Part shown: in pieces, positions 7,513 through 18,354 of the stretch
How the letters are laid out: each line of letters opens with the position of its first letter
How positions within the stretch are numbered: the first letter of the stretch is position 1
Assembly: GCA_017501465.1 (NCBI GenBank)
Contig: JAFVWY010000015.1
Location: 171,422-221,771 of the forward strand
Origin: Bacilli bacterium
GTDB lineage: Bacteria; Bacillota_I; Bacilli_A; ML615J-28; CAG-313
Length of the DNA: 50,350 nt
Direction: 5' to 3'
Position numbers and translations under genes: made by a program
Notes under the pieces: generated by a model
Databases searched by the model: none
Told to the model about the DNA's origin: nothing
What the model saw: only the letters and a program-made list of their open reading frames with translations

Positions 7513-8028
7513 ATGAATGAAGCGACTATTGCTAAAAGAACAAAAAATGAAGCGACTATCGCTGTAAAACAATCAGAAGTGAATGCTGTTGTTGAATTAA
7601 TGAAAAATGCAGGTTCACTATTATTCGTTGATTACCTAGGATTAACTGTAGCTGAAGTTTCTGAATTAAGAACTCAACTACATGCTGAAAACTGTCAAAT
7701 GAAAGTTATTAAAAATAACATTTTACGTCGTGCTGCTCAAGAAGCTGGTTACGATGTACCTGCCGAAAATTTCTTCGGTCCATCTGCTGCTATTTTCTCA
7801 GCTGATGAAGTTACAGGTGCTAGAATCACTTTTGGTTTTGCTAAAACTCATGAAAAAATCACTGTTAAAGGTGGTGTTGTTGATAGCAAACCAATGGATG
7901 CTGCAAATCTAAAAGTATTATCAGCATTACCAAACAAAGATGGTATGATTTCAATGTTATTAAGTGTTATGCAAGCTCCTATTCGTTCGCTTGCATGTGC
8001 TATTAAAGCAGTTTCAGAAAAAGAGTAA
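7513..8028 (+). CDS. rplJ: 50S ribosomal protein L10
   Basis: L10 anchors the L7/L12 dimers of the GTPase-stimulating stalk. ATG 7513 is chosen because AGGAGGTG (7499-7506) lies at ideal distance; the GTG at 7504 is part of that Shine-Dalgarno. The 171 residues contain the conserved [32 protein letters not shown] and [10 protein letters not shown] segments and a C-terminal helix for L12 binding. The N terminus is odd: [10 protein letters not shown] (residues 2-11) is followed at once by [10 protein letters not shown], a tandem duplication of ten codons, so the protein has about ten extra residues before the normal AVKQ start region. Confidence 0.95.
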   Translation: MNEATIAKRTKNEATIAVKQSEVNAVVELMKNAGSLLFVDYLGLTVAEVSELRTQLHAENCQMKVIKNNILRRAAQEAGYDVPAENFFGPSAAIFSADEVTGARITFGFAKTHEKITVKGGVVDSKPMDAANLKVLSALPNKDGMISMLLSVMQAPIRSLACAIKAVSEKE

Positions 8029-8051
8029 TTATATTAGGAGGAATAAACGAA

Positions 8052-8423
8052 ATGGCAAAAATTAATAAAGAAGAATTTATCGCTGCGATTAAAGAAATGA
8101 GCGTATTAGAACTTAACGAATTAGTTAAGGCTATCGAAGAAGAATTTGGTGTTACTGCTGCTGCTCCAGTTGCTGTTGCTGCTGCTGGTGCTGTTGAAGA
8201 AGCAGCTGGACCAAGTGAAGTTAGTGTTATCTTAACTTCTGCTGGTCAAGCTAAACTTGGCGTAATCAAACTAGTTAGAGAAATCACTGGTTTAGGATTA
8301 AAAGAAGCTAAAGATTTAGTTGATGGTGCTCCAAAAGCTGTTAAAGAAAAGATTAGCCCAGAAGAAGCTGAATCAATCAAAGCTAAATTAGTTGAAGCCG
8401 GCGCTGAAGTTGAAATTAAATAG
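8052..8423 (+). CDS. rplL: 50S ribosomal protein L7/L12
   Basis: The multi-copy stalk protein that recruits and activates translational GTPases. The 123 residues show an N-terminal dimerisation helix ([17 protein letters not shown]), an alanine/valine-rich hinge (about 36-55), and the C-terminal factor-binding domain with [27 protein letters not shown]. It follows rplJ by 23 bases with its own AGGAGG. A strong hairpin downstream probably sets the level of read-through into ybxB. Confidence 0.98.
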   Translation: MAKINKEEFIAAIKEMSVLELNELVKAIEEEFGVTAAAPVAVAAAGAVEEAAGPSEVSVILTSAGQAKLGVIKLVREITGLGLKEAKDLVDGAPKAVKEKISPEEAESIKAKLVEAGAEVEIK

Positions 8424-8463
8424 TTTCAATAAGCTTGCTTAATTAATGATAAATTAAAATATT

Positions 8464-8489
8464 AAATCCCAGGAGAATTCCTGGGATTT
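8464..8489 (+). terminator. Strong hairpin after rplL (terminator or attenuator)
   Basis: An 11-base perfect stem AAATCCCAGGA / TCCTGGGATTT with loop GAAT. The T tract after it is short (ATTTAAAAC), so it may be a partial terminator or a processing site that lowers expression of the following methyltransferase relative to rplL. Confidence 0.7.
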
Positions 8490-8511
8490 AAAACTATACT
8501 GAGGTGAAAAT

Positions 8512-9108
8512 ATGAGTAAACAATATTTTGAAAATAATCCTGATTTAGCTAGTGAACCATTTGAATTTACTTATTATTTTAAAAAGAATTTACTTACTTT
8601 TAAAAGTGATAATGGCGTTTTTTCTAAAAGAGGAGTAGATTTTGGATCTAGTTTATTATTACAAAATGTTCAACTTAACGAAAATGACAATGTTTTGGAT
8701 GTTGGATGTGGAGTGGGTATAATTGGTATAACACTTGCAAAAAGTAACCCGACAGTTAATGTAGATATGGTTGATGTAAATTTACGTGCTATCAATTTAG
8801 CAAAAGAAAATTGTAAGAGTAATCAGGTTTCTAATACGTCTGTCTTTGAAAGTAATGCTTATACAAATGTTAATAAAAAGTATGATTGTATTGTGACTAA
8901 TCCACCAATTAGAGCAGGCAAAAAAGTTGTTTACGATATTATACTTGGTTCATATGATTATTTAAAAGATGATGGCGTTATGTATTGTGTTATTCAAAAA
9001 AAACAAGGTGCAGAATCATCAATAAAAGCGTTAAAAACTATTTATAAAGAAGTAGAAGTTATAGATAAAGATAATGGATATTTTATTATAAAATCTTCAA
9101 AAAGATAG
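8512..9108 (+). CDS. Class I SAM-dependent methyltransferase, YbxB/RsmC-like
   Basis: Probable rRNA or small-molecule methyltransferase of the RsmC type. The 198 residues carry an N-terminal segment (YFENNPDLASEPFEFTY) also seen in Bacillus YbxB. The SAM-binding motif is VLDVGCGVGIIGITLA (about residues 62-77), followed by VDMVDVNLRAINLAKEN (motif II). The catalytic NPPI occurs in CIVTNPPIRAGK (about 129-140), typical of enzymes that methylate exocyclic amino groups of bases. Its place between rplL and rpoB is that of B. subtilis ybxB. A target in 16S rRNA is plausible but not shown by the sequence. Confidence 0.88.
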   Translation: MSKQYFENNPDLASEPFEFTYYFKKNLLTFKSDNGVFSKRGVDFGSSLLLQNVQLNENDNVLDVGCGVGIIGITLAKSNPTVNVDMVDVNLRAINLAKENCKSNQVSNTSVFESNAYTNVNKKYDCIVTNPPIRAGKKVVYDIILGSYDYLKDDGVMYCVIQKKQGAESSIKALKTIYKEVEVIDKDNGYFIIKSSKR

Positions 9109-9128
9109 GAAAAAAACGTTTATCAAAA

Positions 9129-9187
9129 AAAGAGTGTTTTGTGGAAAAAATCAATTATTTATGATTTTTTTATAAAGCACTCTTTTA
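9129..9187 (+). terminator. Long hairpin terminator before the rpoB promoter
   Basis: AAAGAGTG (9129-9136) pairs with CACTCTTT (9178-9185). Inside it GAAAAAATCA pairs with TGATTTTTTT, giving an extended hairpin that ends in TTTT. It largely insulates rpoBC from the ribosomal protein operon. Confidence 0.8.
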
Positions 9188-9214
9188 TTATTAATAAAAA
9201 AATAAATTTATTAC

Positions 9215-9243
9215 TTGACAAAAAAAGGAAATGGGAGTAAAAT
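9215..9243 (+). promoter_or_regulatory. Promoter of rpoB-rpoC
   Basis: TTGACA (9215-9220), a 17-base spacer and TAAAAT (9238-9243). The roughly 50-base leader contains a small hairpin GGAAAA / TTTTCC (9263-9268 / 9275-9280) before the rpoB ribosome-binding site AAAGGTGG. Confidence 0.85.
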
Positions 9244-9301
9244 ATATTGATATGATACAATAGGAAAATTTTCGTTTTCCTTCAGAAAGGTGGATTTAAT
9301 A

Positions 9302-12300
9302 ATGGGTTATAAAAACAAGCTTTATGGTAAGAAACGCGTGCGTAGAAATTATGCAAGAGTACTTACTGATGTTAAATTACCAAATTTAATAAAGGTTCAA
9401 ACTGAATCATTCCAATGGTTATTAGACGAAGGAATTAAGGAGTTATTTCAAGAACTTTCTCCAATTACAGACCATAATGATGGTGAAAAGTTTGAGTTAT
9501 ATTTTGGCGATTACGAATTTGATGAACCAAAATATTCAATTCGTGAATCTAAGATTCATAGTGTGAATTACTCACGTGCTTTAAAAGTGGATGTTCAACT
9601 TCTAAATAAAGAAACAGGTGAAATTAAAGAAGATAAGATCTTTATGGGTGATTTCCCAATGATGACACCTTGGGGTACATTTGTTATTAATGGAGCAGAA
9701 CGTGTAGTGGTAACTCAAATTATTCGTTCAGCAGGTGTTTTCTTCTCTAGAGAAATTAATAAAAAATCTGGTAGAGCAAACTTTAGTGGTCAAGTAATTC
9801 CTACTCGTGGTGCATGGATAGAATTTGAATTAGGCACTAAAGATATTTGGTATGCCAAATTAGATAGATCTAAAAAGATTCCACTTTCTACATTTATTCG
9901 AGCTTTAGGTGTTAAGAGTAATAAAGAAATCATTAATTTATTTGGTGATTCTGAATTCATGCAAAATACTTTTGAAAAAGACCAAAGTTTCGGGGAAGAC
10001 GATGCAATTAGAGAATTATACGATAAGCTTCGTCCGGGTGAAAAGACTGGTGCGGATACTGCTCGTAAGTTTATTGCAAGTAGATTATTTGACGTACGCC
10101 GATATGATTTAGCTCGTGTTGGCCGTCATAAAGTTAATAAAAAATTAGACGTTGTTCAACGTGCTATTGGTAATAAATTAGCTAATGACTTAGTTAACAA
10201 GTATACTGGTGAGGTAATTATTCCTGCAGGTACTGAAATTGATAATCATTATGCTAAGATTCTTGATGAAAATCGTGAACATTTCCGTATTACTAAAGAA
10301 TATGAACTAATGCTTGAAGGCAATAGTGTAGTACTAGAATGCTTAGATGTTTATGTTCGTGGTCATGAAGGTAAACAAGCTGTTCACTTAATTGGTAATG
10401 ACCAAAGAGAAGATAGATTACACATTGTATTATCAGATATCTTTGCATCAATTTCTTATTACATTAATTTACACGATGGTGTAGGTAAGATTGATGATAT
10501 TGACCACTTAGGTAACAGAAGATTAAGATTAATTGGTGAATTATTACAAAATCAATTTAGAATTGGTTTAGCAAAAGTTGAAAAGAATGTTAGAGATAGA
10601 ATGTCTACTTCAGTTGATTCTAGAACAGTAGTTCCAGTTAATCTAGTAAATATTCGTCCTTTAGCATCAACTATTCGTGAATTCTTTGGTAGTAGCCAAT
10701 TATCTCAATTCATGGATCAAATTAATCCATTATCAGAATTAACTCATAAACGTCGTTTATCAGCCCTAGGTCAAGGTGGTATTTCACGTGATAGAGCTGG
10801 TTTCGAAGTTCGTGACGTACATACTTCTCACTATGGACGTATTTGTCCGGTAGAAACTCCAGAAGGACAAAATATCGGTCTAATTAGCTCACTTGCTACT
10901 TATGCTGAAGCAAATGATTTTGGTTTCATTAGAACTCCATATTTAGTTGTTAAAAATAATATGAATACTCCAGAATATAAAGCTGGTAACCATATTGCAG
11001 AAGTTACTAAAGAAATTGTTTATTTAACAGCTGATGAAGAAGAACAATATATTATCGCGCAAGCCAATGTTAATATGGCTGCTGATCCTAATGATCCTGA
11101 TAAGATTTTAATTGTTGATAATAAAGTTATTGCAAGAAAAGCTGGCGAATTCGTTGAAGTTAATAAAACAGAAGTTAACTTAATCGACGTTTCTCCAAAA
11201 CAAGTAGTAGCTGTTTCAACAGCGTGTATTCCATTCCTAGAACACGATGATACAACTCGTGCATTAATGGGTGCGAACATGCAACGTCAAGCAATTCCAC
11301 TATTAAAACCAGAAGCGCCATTTGTAGGTACCGGTATTGAATATACAGCTGCTAAGGACTCTGGTGTTGCAGTAGTTGCTGATGTAGCTGGTTATGTAGA
11401 ATATGTTGATGGCGCTGTTATCCGTATCGTTGATAATAATGGCAGCCGTCACATTTATGAATTAAATAAATATGAACGTTCTAACCACTCTACATGTATC
11501 AATCAAAAACCAATTGTTAAACTTGGTGATATTGTAGAAGTAGGAGATGTATTAGCAGATGGTCAATCTATGGATCAAGGTGAACTTGCCTTAGGTCGAA
11601 ACGTTGTTATTGCTTTCATGACATGGAATGGTTATAACTTCGAAGATGCTGTTATTATGAGTGAACGTTTAGTTCAAGAAGATGTATATACATCTATTCA
11701 TATCGAAGAATATGAAGTACAAGTTAGAGATACTAAGTTAGGTAAAGAAGAAATCACTTGTGATTTAGATGGTGAATCTAAAGATTCAATTGCAAATCTT
11801 GATGAACACGGTATTGTAAGACTTGGTGCTGAGGTTAAAGAAGGCGACACTTTAGTAGGTAAAGTTACTCCTAAAGGACAAACAGAACCAACTCCAGAAG
11901 AAAGATTAAGTCAAGCTTTATTCTCAGACAATTCTAAGGATGTACGTGTTACTTCACTTAAAGTTCCACATGGTGGAGGCGGTATTGTTGGTAAGATTGA
12001 ACACTTCAAGAGAAAAGAAGGAGCAGAATTACCACCATCTGTAAATGAAGTTGTACGTGTATTCATTATTCAAAAACGTAAAATTACTGAAGGCGATAAG
12101 ATGTCTGGTCGTCACGGTAATAAAGGGGTTATCTCAAATATTTTACCTATTGAAGATATGCCATATATGGAAGATGGAACACCTGTAGATATTATGTTAA
12201 ATCCTCAAGGTGTACCTTCTCGTATGAATATTGGACAAGTATTAGAAATTCACTTAGGTATGGCTGCTAAGAAATTAGGTGTTCACGTAGCTACTCCAGT

Positions 12301-12895
12301 ATTTGATGGTCTTAATCATCAAGACTTAGTAGATATTATGAATGAAGCCAAAGAATTCGAACAAAAGAAATTCGAAGAAGATCCACGTAATTTCTGTGCT
12401 CCTGTTGATGAAAACGGTAAAATGTGGTTATATGACGGTAGAACAGGTCGTCGATTTGATAATAAGATTTCTGTAGGTGTCATGTATATGATTAAGTTAG
12501 CTCACATGGTTGACGATAAATTACATGCACGTAGTGAGGGTCCTTACACTTTAGTTACTCAACAACCAATGGGTGGTAAAGCCCAAAACGGTGGTCAAAG
12601 ATTTGGGGAAATGGAAGTTTGGGCGCTAGAAGCATATGGTGCTGCACATACTTTACAAGAAATGATGACTATCAAATCTGATGATATTGTTGGACGTAAC
12701 CGAGTTTATAAAGCCATTGTTGATGGTGATCCTATTCCAGAACCTGGAATTCCAGAATCATTCCGTGTATTGATTAAAGAATTACAAGGTTTAGGTCTAA
12801 GTGTTAAACTAGTTGACAATGATGGAAATGATGTAACTAACGACAGCCTTGTTGCCCAATTTGCTGAAGCGCAAGCGGGTAAAAGAGGACTATAA
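9302..12895 (+). CDS. rpoB: DNA-directed RNA polymerase subunit beta
   Basis: The beta subunit forms one pincer of RNA polymerase and much of the active centre. The 1197-residue length is normal for Bacillota. ATG 9302 is the start, because AAAGGTGG sits before it; the GTG at 9290 belongs to that site. The rifampicin pocket ([20 protein letters not shown], then [11 protein letters not shown]) has D, H482 and S487 in the sensitive form, numbered as in B. subtilis. The [18 protein letters not shown] and [19 protein letters not shown] blocks are intact. rpoC follows within 20 bases. Rifampicin sensitivity is an inference from these residues. Confidence 0.98.
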   Translation: MGYKNKLYGKKRVRRNYARVLTDVKLPNLIKVQTESFQWLLDEGIKELFQELSPITDHNDGEKFELYFGDYEFDEPKYSIRESKIHSVNYSRALKVDVQLLNKETGEIKEDKIFMGDFPMMTPWGTFVINGAERVVVTQIIRSAGVFFSREINKKSGRANFSGQVIPTRGAWIEFELGTKDIWYAKLDRSKKIPLSTFIRALGVKSNKEIINLFGDSEFMQNTFEKDQSFGEDDAIRELYDKLRPGEKTGADTARKFIASRLFDVRRYDLARVGRHKVNKKLDVVQRAIGNKLANDLVNKYTGEVIIPAGTEIDNHYAKILDENREHFRITKEYELMLEGNSVVLECLDVYVRGHEGKQAVHLIGNDQREDRLHIVLSDIFASISYYINLHDGVGKIDDIDHLGNRRLRLIGELLQNQFRIGLAKVEKNVRDRMSTSVDSRTVVPVNLVNIRPLASTIREFFGSSQLSQFMDQINPLSELTHKRRLSALGQGGISRDRAGFEVRDVHTSHYGRICPVETPEGQNIGLISSLATYAEANDFGFIRTPYLVVKNNMNTPEYKAGNHIAEVTKEIVYLTADEEEQYIIAQANVNMAADPNDPDKILIVDNKVIARKAGEFVEVNKTEVNLIDVSPKQVVAVSTACIPFLEHDDTTRALMGANMQRQAIPLLKPEAPFVGTGIEYTAAKDSGVAVVADVAGYVEYVDGAVIRIVDNNGSRHIYELNKYERSNHSTCINQKPIVKLGDIVEVGDVLADGQSMDQGELALGRNVVIAFMTWNGYNFEDAVIMSERLVQEDVYTSIHIEEYEVQVRDTKLGKEEITCDLDGESKDSIANLDEHGIVRLGAEVKEGDTLVGKVTPKGQTEPTPEERLSQALFSDNSKDVRVTSLKVPHGGGGIVGKIEHFKRKEGAELPPSVNEVVRVFIIQKRKITEGDKMSGRHGNKGVISNILPIEDMPYMEDGTPVDIMLNPQGVPSRMNIGQVLEIHLGMAAKKLGVHVATPVFDGLNHQDLVDIMNEAKEFEQKKFEEDPRNFCAPVDENGKMWLYDGRTGRRFDNKISVGVMYMIKLAHMVDDKLHARSEGPYTLVTQQPMGGKAQNGGQRFGEMEVWALEAYGAAHTLQEMMTIKSDDIVGRNRVYKAIVDGDPIPEPGIPESFRVLIKELQGLGLSVKLVDNDGNDVTNDSLVAQFAEAQAGKRGL

Positions 12896-12912
12896 TAGAA
12901 GAGGTGAGTCAT

Positions 12913-15900
12913 TTGAATAATAGAAAATATCAATATCTTCAAGTAGGAATCGCATCAGCTGAAGAAATTATTTCTTGGGCCAATCCTTTCCTTCGTGAAG
13001 AAGTCCGTAAGGGAAAAATTCTTCATTATAATCCTTTACGTAAAGATAAAATGGCAATTCATGACGCAAATGATAATTTTGAAAAAGAAGTAGACATTAA
13101 AGGTGAAGTTAAAAAGCACGAAACTATTAACTATCGTACTTTTAAACCTGAAAAAGATGGTTTATTCTGTGAAGTTATTTTTGGCCCACAAAAAGATTAT
13201 CAATGTGCGTGTGGAAAATCTAGAAAAAGCCAAAATGGAGAAACTAAAATTTGTTCAAAATGTGGTGTTGAATTAACTGAAAGTAAAGTTCGTCGTGAAA
13301 GAATGGGCTTCATTGCATTAGCTGCACCCGTTGTACATAATTGGTATTTAAAGAGTGTACCTAGTAAAGTTGGTGTACTTTTAGATATGAAAACTGCTCA
13401 AGTAGATGATGTTGTATATCACACATCTTATATCGTAACAGAAGTAAATGAAGATGTTGAAGATCTACATGAAGGTATGATTATTACTGAACAAGAACAC
13501 GCTGCATATAGACGACGTCATCCATTTAAATATAAAGTTATGACTGGAGCAGAAGCTATTCGTTATTTATTACAACGTTTAGATATTAAACAAACAATTA
13601 AAGAAATTCGTGAAGAACTTCATTCTGCAACTAAACAACGTAGAGAAAAATTAATCAAACGTCTAGAAATTTGTGAAGCTTTTGCGCAAAGTCCAAATAA
13701 ACCTGAATGGATGGTAATGGACGTTGTTCCAGTTATCCCACCAGATTTAAGACCGATGGTTGCTTTAGATGGTGGTAGATTCGCTACTACTGACTTAAAT
13801 GATTTATATAGAAGAATTATTAACCGTAATAATCGTCTACGTAAACAATATGAAGTTAATGCTCCAGAAGTTATTGCGAAAAACGAAAAACGTATGCTTC
13901 AAGAAGCATGTGATGCTTTAATTGATAATACTGGTTTAAACAGACGTAATAAACGTGCTGTTATGGATAAGAATCGAACATTAAAATCACTATCTGATTT
14001 ATTACGTGGTAAACAAGGTCGTTTCCGTCAAAACCTATTAGGTAAACGTGTTGACTATTCAGGTCGTTCAGTTATCGTTGTAGGTCCAGATCTAAAAATG
14101 TACCAATGTGGTATTCCAAGAGAAATGGCACTTATCTTATTTAAACCATTTATCATCAATTATCTTCGCCAAAAAGATACTTTAAATGGTGAACAAATAA
14201 AAGAAAAAGCTGGTATCAAACGTGCTAAAGATTTAATTGAACGCGGTGCACCAGAAGCTATGGAAGCTTTAGAAAAGATTGTAGTAGAACATCCAGTTTT
14301 ACTAAATCGTGCTCCAACACTTCATAGATTATCTATTCAAGCTTTTGAACCTAAACTTGTTGAAGGTAAAGCAATTCGCTTACATCCATTAGTATGTACT
14401 GCATTTAATGCGGACTTTGATGGTGACCAAATGCCGGTTCACTTACCTTTATCAAAAGAAGCTCAAGCTGAAGCTCGTATGTTGATGCTTGCTTCAAAGA
14501 ATATTTTAGCTCCAAAAGATGGTAAACCTATCGTTACTCCATCTCAAGATATGATTTTAGGTAACTATTATCTTACAATTGAAAGAAGACCTCATCATGA
14601 AGTTCATGCTACTAATAGATTTAATAGCATTGATGAATTAATGAAGTCTCCATTCAAACATGAAGCCCCTATCTATATTGAAGCTAAAAACTTTACTATG
14701 ATTTATGAAACTGTAGAAGAATTAGAAGCTGCTCTTAAGAGTAAAGAATGTCCAAGCGTTGCAAAAGCATATCTATTAAATGAAGGTAAGTTATATATGA
14801 ACCCTTATGAAGTAGAGCATGCTTATGAAGCTGGTGAAATTAATTTCTATACAAGAATTGCACTTCCTGCTGCTACATTAAATAAACCATTTATTCAAAT
14901 CGATCCTAAGCTTAAAGACACAAACCCTGTTGAATATGAAGCTAAGGTATTAAAGAATGAAGAATTATCTAAACAATTTATTATCACAACATATGGTAAG
15001 TTAATCTTCAATACAATTTTCCCTACAGATTTTGCTTATGTAAATGAAGCTGATGTTAAGAATTTATCATATGGAATTAGTGATCGATTCTTCTGTCAAC
15101 ATGCTAATGATACAAGAATCACTGCTGTTAAGTTAGATTTAAATCAACCAGTTAAGAAAAAATTCTTAAGTGCAATTATTTCTGAAGTATTTAGACAATC
15201 TAAATTAGCAGAAACATCAAATACACTAGATAAAATGAAAGATATTGGATTCTACTATTCAACTATGGCAGGTATTACTGTATCTGCGTTTGACGTAGTT
15301 AATATTGATGATCGTGAAAAGATTATTCATGATGCAGAATTAAAAGTAGAACAATATAAGAAATTATATCGCCACGGTTTATTAACAACTGAAGAACGTC
15401 GTAAGAACGTTATTGCTATTTGGAATAAAGCTACTAAAGCAATTGAAAGTAAGATTAAAGAAGTCATGGCTGAACAAGCTACAGAAAATGATATTTTCTT
15501 AATGGCCGATTCTGGTGCCCGTGGTTCTTCATCTAACTTTACTCAATTAGCCGGTATGCGTGGTCTGATGGCTAAACCAAATGGGGAATCAATGGAAATC
15601 CCAGTTAAATCATGCTTTAGCTTAGGTATGTCAATGTCAGAATTCTTTATTTCTACGCACGGAGCGCGTAAAGGTTCTACAGATACTGCCTTAAAGACTG
15701 CTGAATCTGGTTACTTAACAAGACGTTTAGTTGACGTTTCACATGATGTTACTATTACAACTGAAGATTGTGGAACTGATAAAGGTATGGTTTTAAGAAC
15801 ATTATATAATGAAAATAATAGTGTAATCGTTACTTTAAAAGACCGTATTATTGGTCGTTTTGCATCTAAGAAAATTGAATACAAGAATCCTACTACTAAA

Positions 15901-16932
15901 CAAAAAGAAGTTCTTTGTGATAGAAATCAAAGAATTACTGAAGAAATTGCTAGCAAAATTGAAGCTGCTGGTATTAAAGAAGTTGAAGTTAGAACATTAT
16001 TTACATGTGATTGTAAGAATGGTGTTTGTGTAAAATGTTATGGATCTGACTTATCAACAACTGATACAGTAGAAAAAGGTGAAGTAGTTGGTATTATTGC
16101 AGCTCAATCAATTGGTGAACCAGGTACACAGTTAACAATGCGTACATTCCACAGTGGTGGGGTTGCTGGTGGAGAAGATATCACACAAGGTTTACCTCGT
16201 ATTCAAGAATTATTTGAAGCACGTGAACCAAAAGGGAAAGGTATTATCTCTGAAATTGATGGTACTATTACTTCAATTAAACCTGAAGCTCATAACCGTT
16301 TTAGAATTACTGTTGAAAGTGAAATCGATTCTAAAGAATATTTATCAGATGCTGGTAAAAAACCAATTGTTCAAGAAGGCGATAATGTTAAAGCAGGTGA
16401 CTTAATTGTTGCTGGTATGATTCATCCTAAAGAATTATTAAGAGTTGCCAATGTAGCTAAAGTTGAAGAATACATTGTCAAAGAAGTTCAAAAAGTATAT
16501 CGTGCTCAAGGGGTTGAAATTTCTGATAAACACGTAGAAATTATAGTAAAACAAATGTTACAAAAAGCAGTTGTTATTCATGAAGGTGATACACAATTAT
16601 TACCAGGAACTTATATTTCTCATTCAGAATTATATGGCCATATTAAAGAATGTCTTGCTAAAGGCAAGCGTGTACCTATTGTTAAACCAGTAATTTTAGG
16701 TATCACAAGAGCATCTTTAAAAGCTGACTCATTCTTATCAGCTGCATCATTCCAAGAAACTACTAGAGTTTTAACAGAAGCGGCAATTCGTGGTAAGATC
16801 GATAGACTTGAAGGCTTAAAAGAAAATATTATTATTGGTGGATTAATTCCAGCCGGAACTGGATTAGTTGATCGTGTTGAAGTAGAACCAGCTGATTACA
16901 ACGCTCCGGAATATGAAGTGCCAAAACTATAA
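12913..16932 (+). CDS. rpoC: DNA-directed RNA polymerase subunit beta' with lineage-specific insertions
   Basis: Catalytic beta' subunit. Zinc site 1 is C98, C100, C114, C117; the active-site loop NADFDGDQM lies near residue 499 with the three magnesium-binding aspartates. The trigger-loop and bridge-helix region [21 protein letters not shown] is intact, and the second zinc site ([13 protein letters not shown]) is present. I prefer the TTG start at 12913, since AGAGGTG (12900-12906) is a well-placed Shine-Dalgarno; the GTG at 12904 lies inside it. The 1339 residues exceed Bacillus RpoC (1199). The excess is mainly an insertion of about 40 residues at 23-63, before [13 protein letters not shown], and 75-80 residues after NYYLTIERR. 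Confidence 0.97.
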   Translation: MNNRKYQYLQVGIASAEEIISWANPFLREEVRKGKILHYNPLRKDKMAIHDANDNFEKEVDIKGEVKKHETINYRTFKPEKDGLFCEVIFGPQKDYQCACGKSRKSQNGETKICSKCGVELTESKVRRERMGFIALAAPVVHNWYLKSVPSKVGVLLDMKTAQVDDVVYHTSYIVTEVNEDVEDLHEGMIITEQEHAAYRRRHPFKYKVMTGAEAIRYLLQRLDIKQTIKEIREELHSATKQRREKLIKRLEICEAFAQSPNKPEWMVMDVVPVIPPDLRPMVALDGGRFATTDLNDLYRRIINRNNRLRKQYEVNAPEVIAKNEKRMLQEACDALIDNTGLNRRNKRAVMDKNRTLKSLSDLLRGKQGRFRQNLLGKRVDYSGRSVIVVGPDLKMYQCGIPREMALILFKPFIINYLRQKDTLNGEQIKEKAGIKRAKDLIERGAPEAMEALEKIVVEHPVLLNRAPTLHRLSIQAFEPKLVEGKAIRLHPLVCTAFNADFDGDQMPVHLPLSKEAQAEARMLMLASKNILAPKDGKPIVTPSQDMILGNYYLTIERRPHHEVHATNRFNSIDELMKSPFKHEAPIYIEAKNFTMIYETVEELEAALKSKECPSVAKAYLLNEGKLYMNPYEVEHAYEAGEINFYTRIALPAATLNKPFIQIDPKLKDTNPVEYEAKVLKNEELSKQFIITTYGKLIFNTIFPTDFAYVNEADVKNLSYGISDRFFCQHANDTRITAVKLDLNQPVKKKFLSAIISEVFRQSKLAETSNTLDKMKDIGFYYSTMAGITVSAFDVVNIDDREKIIHDAELKVEQYKKLYRHGLLTTEERRKNVIAIWNKATKAIESKIKEVMAEQATENDIFLMADSGARGSSSNFTQLAGMRGLMAKPNGESMEIPVKSCFSLGMSMSEFFISTHGARKGSTDTALKTAESGYLTRRLVDVSHDVTITTEDCGTDKGMVLRTLYNENNSVIVTLKDRIIGRFASKKIEYKNPTTKQKEVLCDRNQRITEEIASKIEAAGIKEVEVRTLFTCDCKNGVCVKCYGSDLSTTDTVEKGEVVGIIAAQSIGEPGTQLTMRTFHSGGVAGGEDITQGLPRIQELFEAREPKGKGIISEIDGTITSIKPEAHNRFRITVESEIDSKEYLSDAGKKPIVQEGDNVKAGDLIVAGMIHPKELLRVANVAKVEEYIVKEVQKVYRAQGVEISDKHVEIIVKQMLQKAVVIHEGDTQLLPGTYISHSELYGHIKECLAKGKRVPIVKPVILGITRASLKADSFLSAASFQETTRVLTEAAIRGKIDRLEGLKENIIIGGLIPAGTGLVDRVEVEPADYNAPEYEVPKL

Positions 16933-16940
16933 TAAAATTT

Positions 16941-16968
16941 AAAGCAACACCAAAAGTGTTGCTTTTTA
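16941..16968 (+). terminator. Rho-independent terminator after rpoC
   Basis: Ten-base stem AAAGCAACAC / GTGTTGCTTT with loop CAAAA and a T tail. It ends the rpoBC operon; the next gene starts 18 bases further on. Confidence 0.9.
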
Positions 16969-16985
16969 TTAGAAAGTGAGTGAAT

Positions 16986-17381
16986 ATGTCTTTAAAATAT
17001 GAGAAATCTTGTGGTGCAGTTATTTTTAAAGATGAGTTAGTTTTATTGATTCAAAATAAAAAATCAAAACACTGGTCTTTTCCTAAAGGCCATAAAGAAA
17101 ATAATGAAACTGATTTAGAAACTGCCTATCGTGAAGTATTAGAGGAAACTAGTTTAAATATTTTGATTGATCCAACTAAATTTGAAGTTATTAATTATAT
17201 GCCAGCTATCAATGTAAGTAAAGATGTTGTTTATTTTAAAGCAACTTATTCACAAGGAGAACTAATTCCTCAAGAAAGTGAAATTATTGGAATTGGCTGG
17301 TTTAAAATTGAAGATGCTTTAAAAAAAATTACTTTTGATCAAGAAAAACAAGTATTAATTAGCATTTTAAATAAAAAATAA
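16986..17381 (+). CDS. Nudix hydrolase (bis(5'-nucleosyl)-tetraphosphatase-like)
   Basis: Small hydrolase of nucleoside diphosphates linked to another group. The Nudix box is GHKENNETDLETAYREVLEETSL (about residues 36-58), matching Gx5Ex7REUxEExGU except that Ser replaces the last Gly. The preceding SCGAVIFKDE and WSFPKGH resemble the Ap4A hydrolase subgroup, which removes dinucleoside polyphosphates made by tRNA synthetases. ATG 16986 follows AAAGTGAG; the GTG at 16980 is less likely. It has 131 residues and sits directly behind the rpoC terminator, where Bacillus would have ybxF-rpsL. Substrate is inferred only. Confidence 0.82.
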   Translation: MSLKYEKSCGAVIFKDELVLLIQNKKSKHWSFPKGHKENNETDLETAYREVLEETSLNILIDPTKFEVINYMPAINVSKDVVYFKATYSQGELIPQESEIIGIGWFKIEDALKKITFDQEKQVLISILNKK

Positions 17382-17404
17382 GTTCATAAGAACTTATTTT
17401 TTTT
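17375..17404 (+). terminator. Rho-independent terminator after the Nudix gene
   Basis: AATAAGTTC / GAACTTATT stem with loop ATAA followed by eight or more T residues; it overlaps the Nudix stop codon. Confidence 0.88.
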
Positions 17405-17446
17405 ATTATATAATACTGATATTTATGTGATAAATGCGCGACTTAA

Positions 17447-17475
17447 TTGAAAAAAGTAATAAAATTTGATAAAAT
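17447..17475 (+). promoter_or_regulatory. Promoter of the HTH membrane protein gene
   Basis: TTGAAA (17447-17452), 17-base spacer and TAAAAT (17470-17475) preceded by the extended element TGA (17467-17469). The in-frame TTG of the -35 box should not be read as a start codon. Confidence 0.8.
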
Positions 17476-17494
17476 GTTATTGAAGGTGAATCCT

Positions 17495-18157
17495 ATGAGC
17501 AATATTAGTATTAATTTAAAATTACTTAGAAATGAAGCGGGCTTAAGTTTTGAAGAATTAAGTGAAAAAACAGGAATAAATGTTATTTTACTAGAAGCCT
17601 TTGAAACTGAAAAATGTGCTCCTAATGAATATCAACTAGAAGTATTATGCAAGGTATTAAAGATTCCATCAGATGAAATTGGGGAAAGAAATCTAGTTTT
17701 AGAAAGAAAACAAGCTACTAATATGATGAAATCAAGGGAAAATAGAAATAATTATAACTGGTATTTTGGCAATAAAAAGAAATTTATCTTTTATTTAAGT
17801 TATATTATTTATTTTGTCTTAGCCGTTTCTTTACTTTCATTATACTATATACATAAATTTGAAGGCGTAACATTAGAATTATTAAGACAAGAATGGATAA
17901 CTACATCGGCTTTTCCATTCCCTGTATACGTTTTTTTATTCTATTATACACATATGAGTTTTGGAATTTCATTATTCGGACTTGGTGTAGGAGTGTTTAT
18001 GGTGATCGACTATTTCACGAAACATACATTTTATTTTAGATGGTGGTATATTTTTTGGATTTCTTTTTTTATAACATGTCTTGAAATAATTGGTATTCTT
18101 GGCTCTATTCCATATTTGATTTATGTAATAATTAAAATAATTAAAAGAAAATATTAA
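17495..18157 (+). CDS. Membrane protein with N-terminal XRE-type helix-turn-helix
   Basis: Residues 1-65 form a Cro/C1-type helix-turn-helix (NLKLLRNEAGLSFEELSEKTGINVILLEAFE, then NEYQLEVLCKVLKIP). A basic linker follows, then several hydrophobic segments (about 95-118, 140-175 and 185-215), so the DNA-binding domain would lie on the cytoplasmic face of the membrane. Bacillota have many such HTH-plus-membrane proteins, some acting as membrane-bound regulators, but I know no specific function for this one. ATG 17495 is preceded by GAAGGTGA; the protein has 220 residues. It is a single-gene unit with its own promoter and ends near the bidirectional hairpin at 18170. Confidence 0.75.
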   Translation: MSNISINLKLLRNEAGLSFEELSEKTGINVILLEAFETEKCAPNEYQLEVLCKVLKIPSDEIGERNLVLERKQATNMMKSRENRNNYNWYFGNKKKFIFYLSYIIYFVLAVSLLSLYYIHKFEGVTLELLRQEWITTSAFPFPVYVFLFYYTHMSFGISLFGLGVGVFMVIDYFTKHTFYFRWWYIFWISFFITCLEIIGILGSIPYLIYVIIKIIKRKY

Positions 18158-18169
18158 ATAAAATAAAAA

Positions 18170-18194
18170 AAAGATTCAAATAAATTGAATCTTT
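18170..18194 (-). terminator. Terminator of tRNA-Arg (possibly bidirectional)
   Basis: Ten-base stem AAAGATTCAA / TTGAATCTTT with loop of five. Read on the minus strand it is followed by a run of eight T, a good terminator for the tRNA. On the plus strand the tail is poor, so termination of the HTH gene there would be weaker. Confidence 0.82.
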
Positions 18195-18205
18195 AGTTTC
18201 TAAGA

Positions 18206-18282
18206 TGGCGTCCCAAAAGGGATTCGAACCCCCGACACACGGCTTAGAAGGCCGTTGCTCTATCCAGCTGAGCTATTGGGAC
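18206..18282 (-). tRNA. tRNA-Arg(UCU)
   Basis: The minus strand folds as a 77-base cloverleaf. The acceptor stem is GTCCCAA / TTGGGAC with discriminator G and an encoded CCA. The D arm is AGCTCAGCTGGATAGAGC, the anticodon loop CTTCTAA has anticodon TCT, and the T arm contains GGTTCGAATCC. It decodes AGA and AGG, the main arginine codons in AT-rich genomes. A consensus promoter lies just upstream on the same strand. Confidence 0.97.
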
Positions 18283-18297
18283 ATTTACAGCAAATAT

Positions 18298-18326
18298 ATT
18301 ATATCAAAATCAACTATTTTTGTAAA
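18298..18326 (-). promoter_or_regulatory. Promoter of tRNA-Arg
   Basis: On the minus strand TTTACA (18321-18326), a 17-base spacer and TATAAT (18298-18303) with TGA directly before the -10. Transcription would start a few bases before the mature tRNA 5' end. Confidence 0.85.
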
Positions 18327-18354
18327 GTAAAATACATTTTTAAATGGAGGAATT

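Noticed and set aside
11020-11280. An 86-codon open frame on the minus strand inside rpoB, and similar antisense frames in rplA, the FtsX permease and the ABC-2 permease
   Set aside because: They lie inside strongly conserved genes, lack ribosome-binding sites and show no recognisable protein family.
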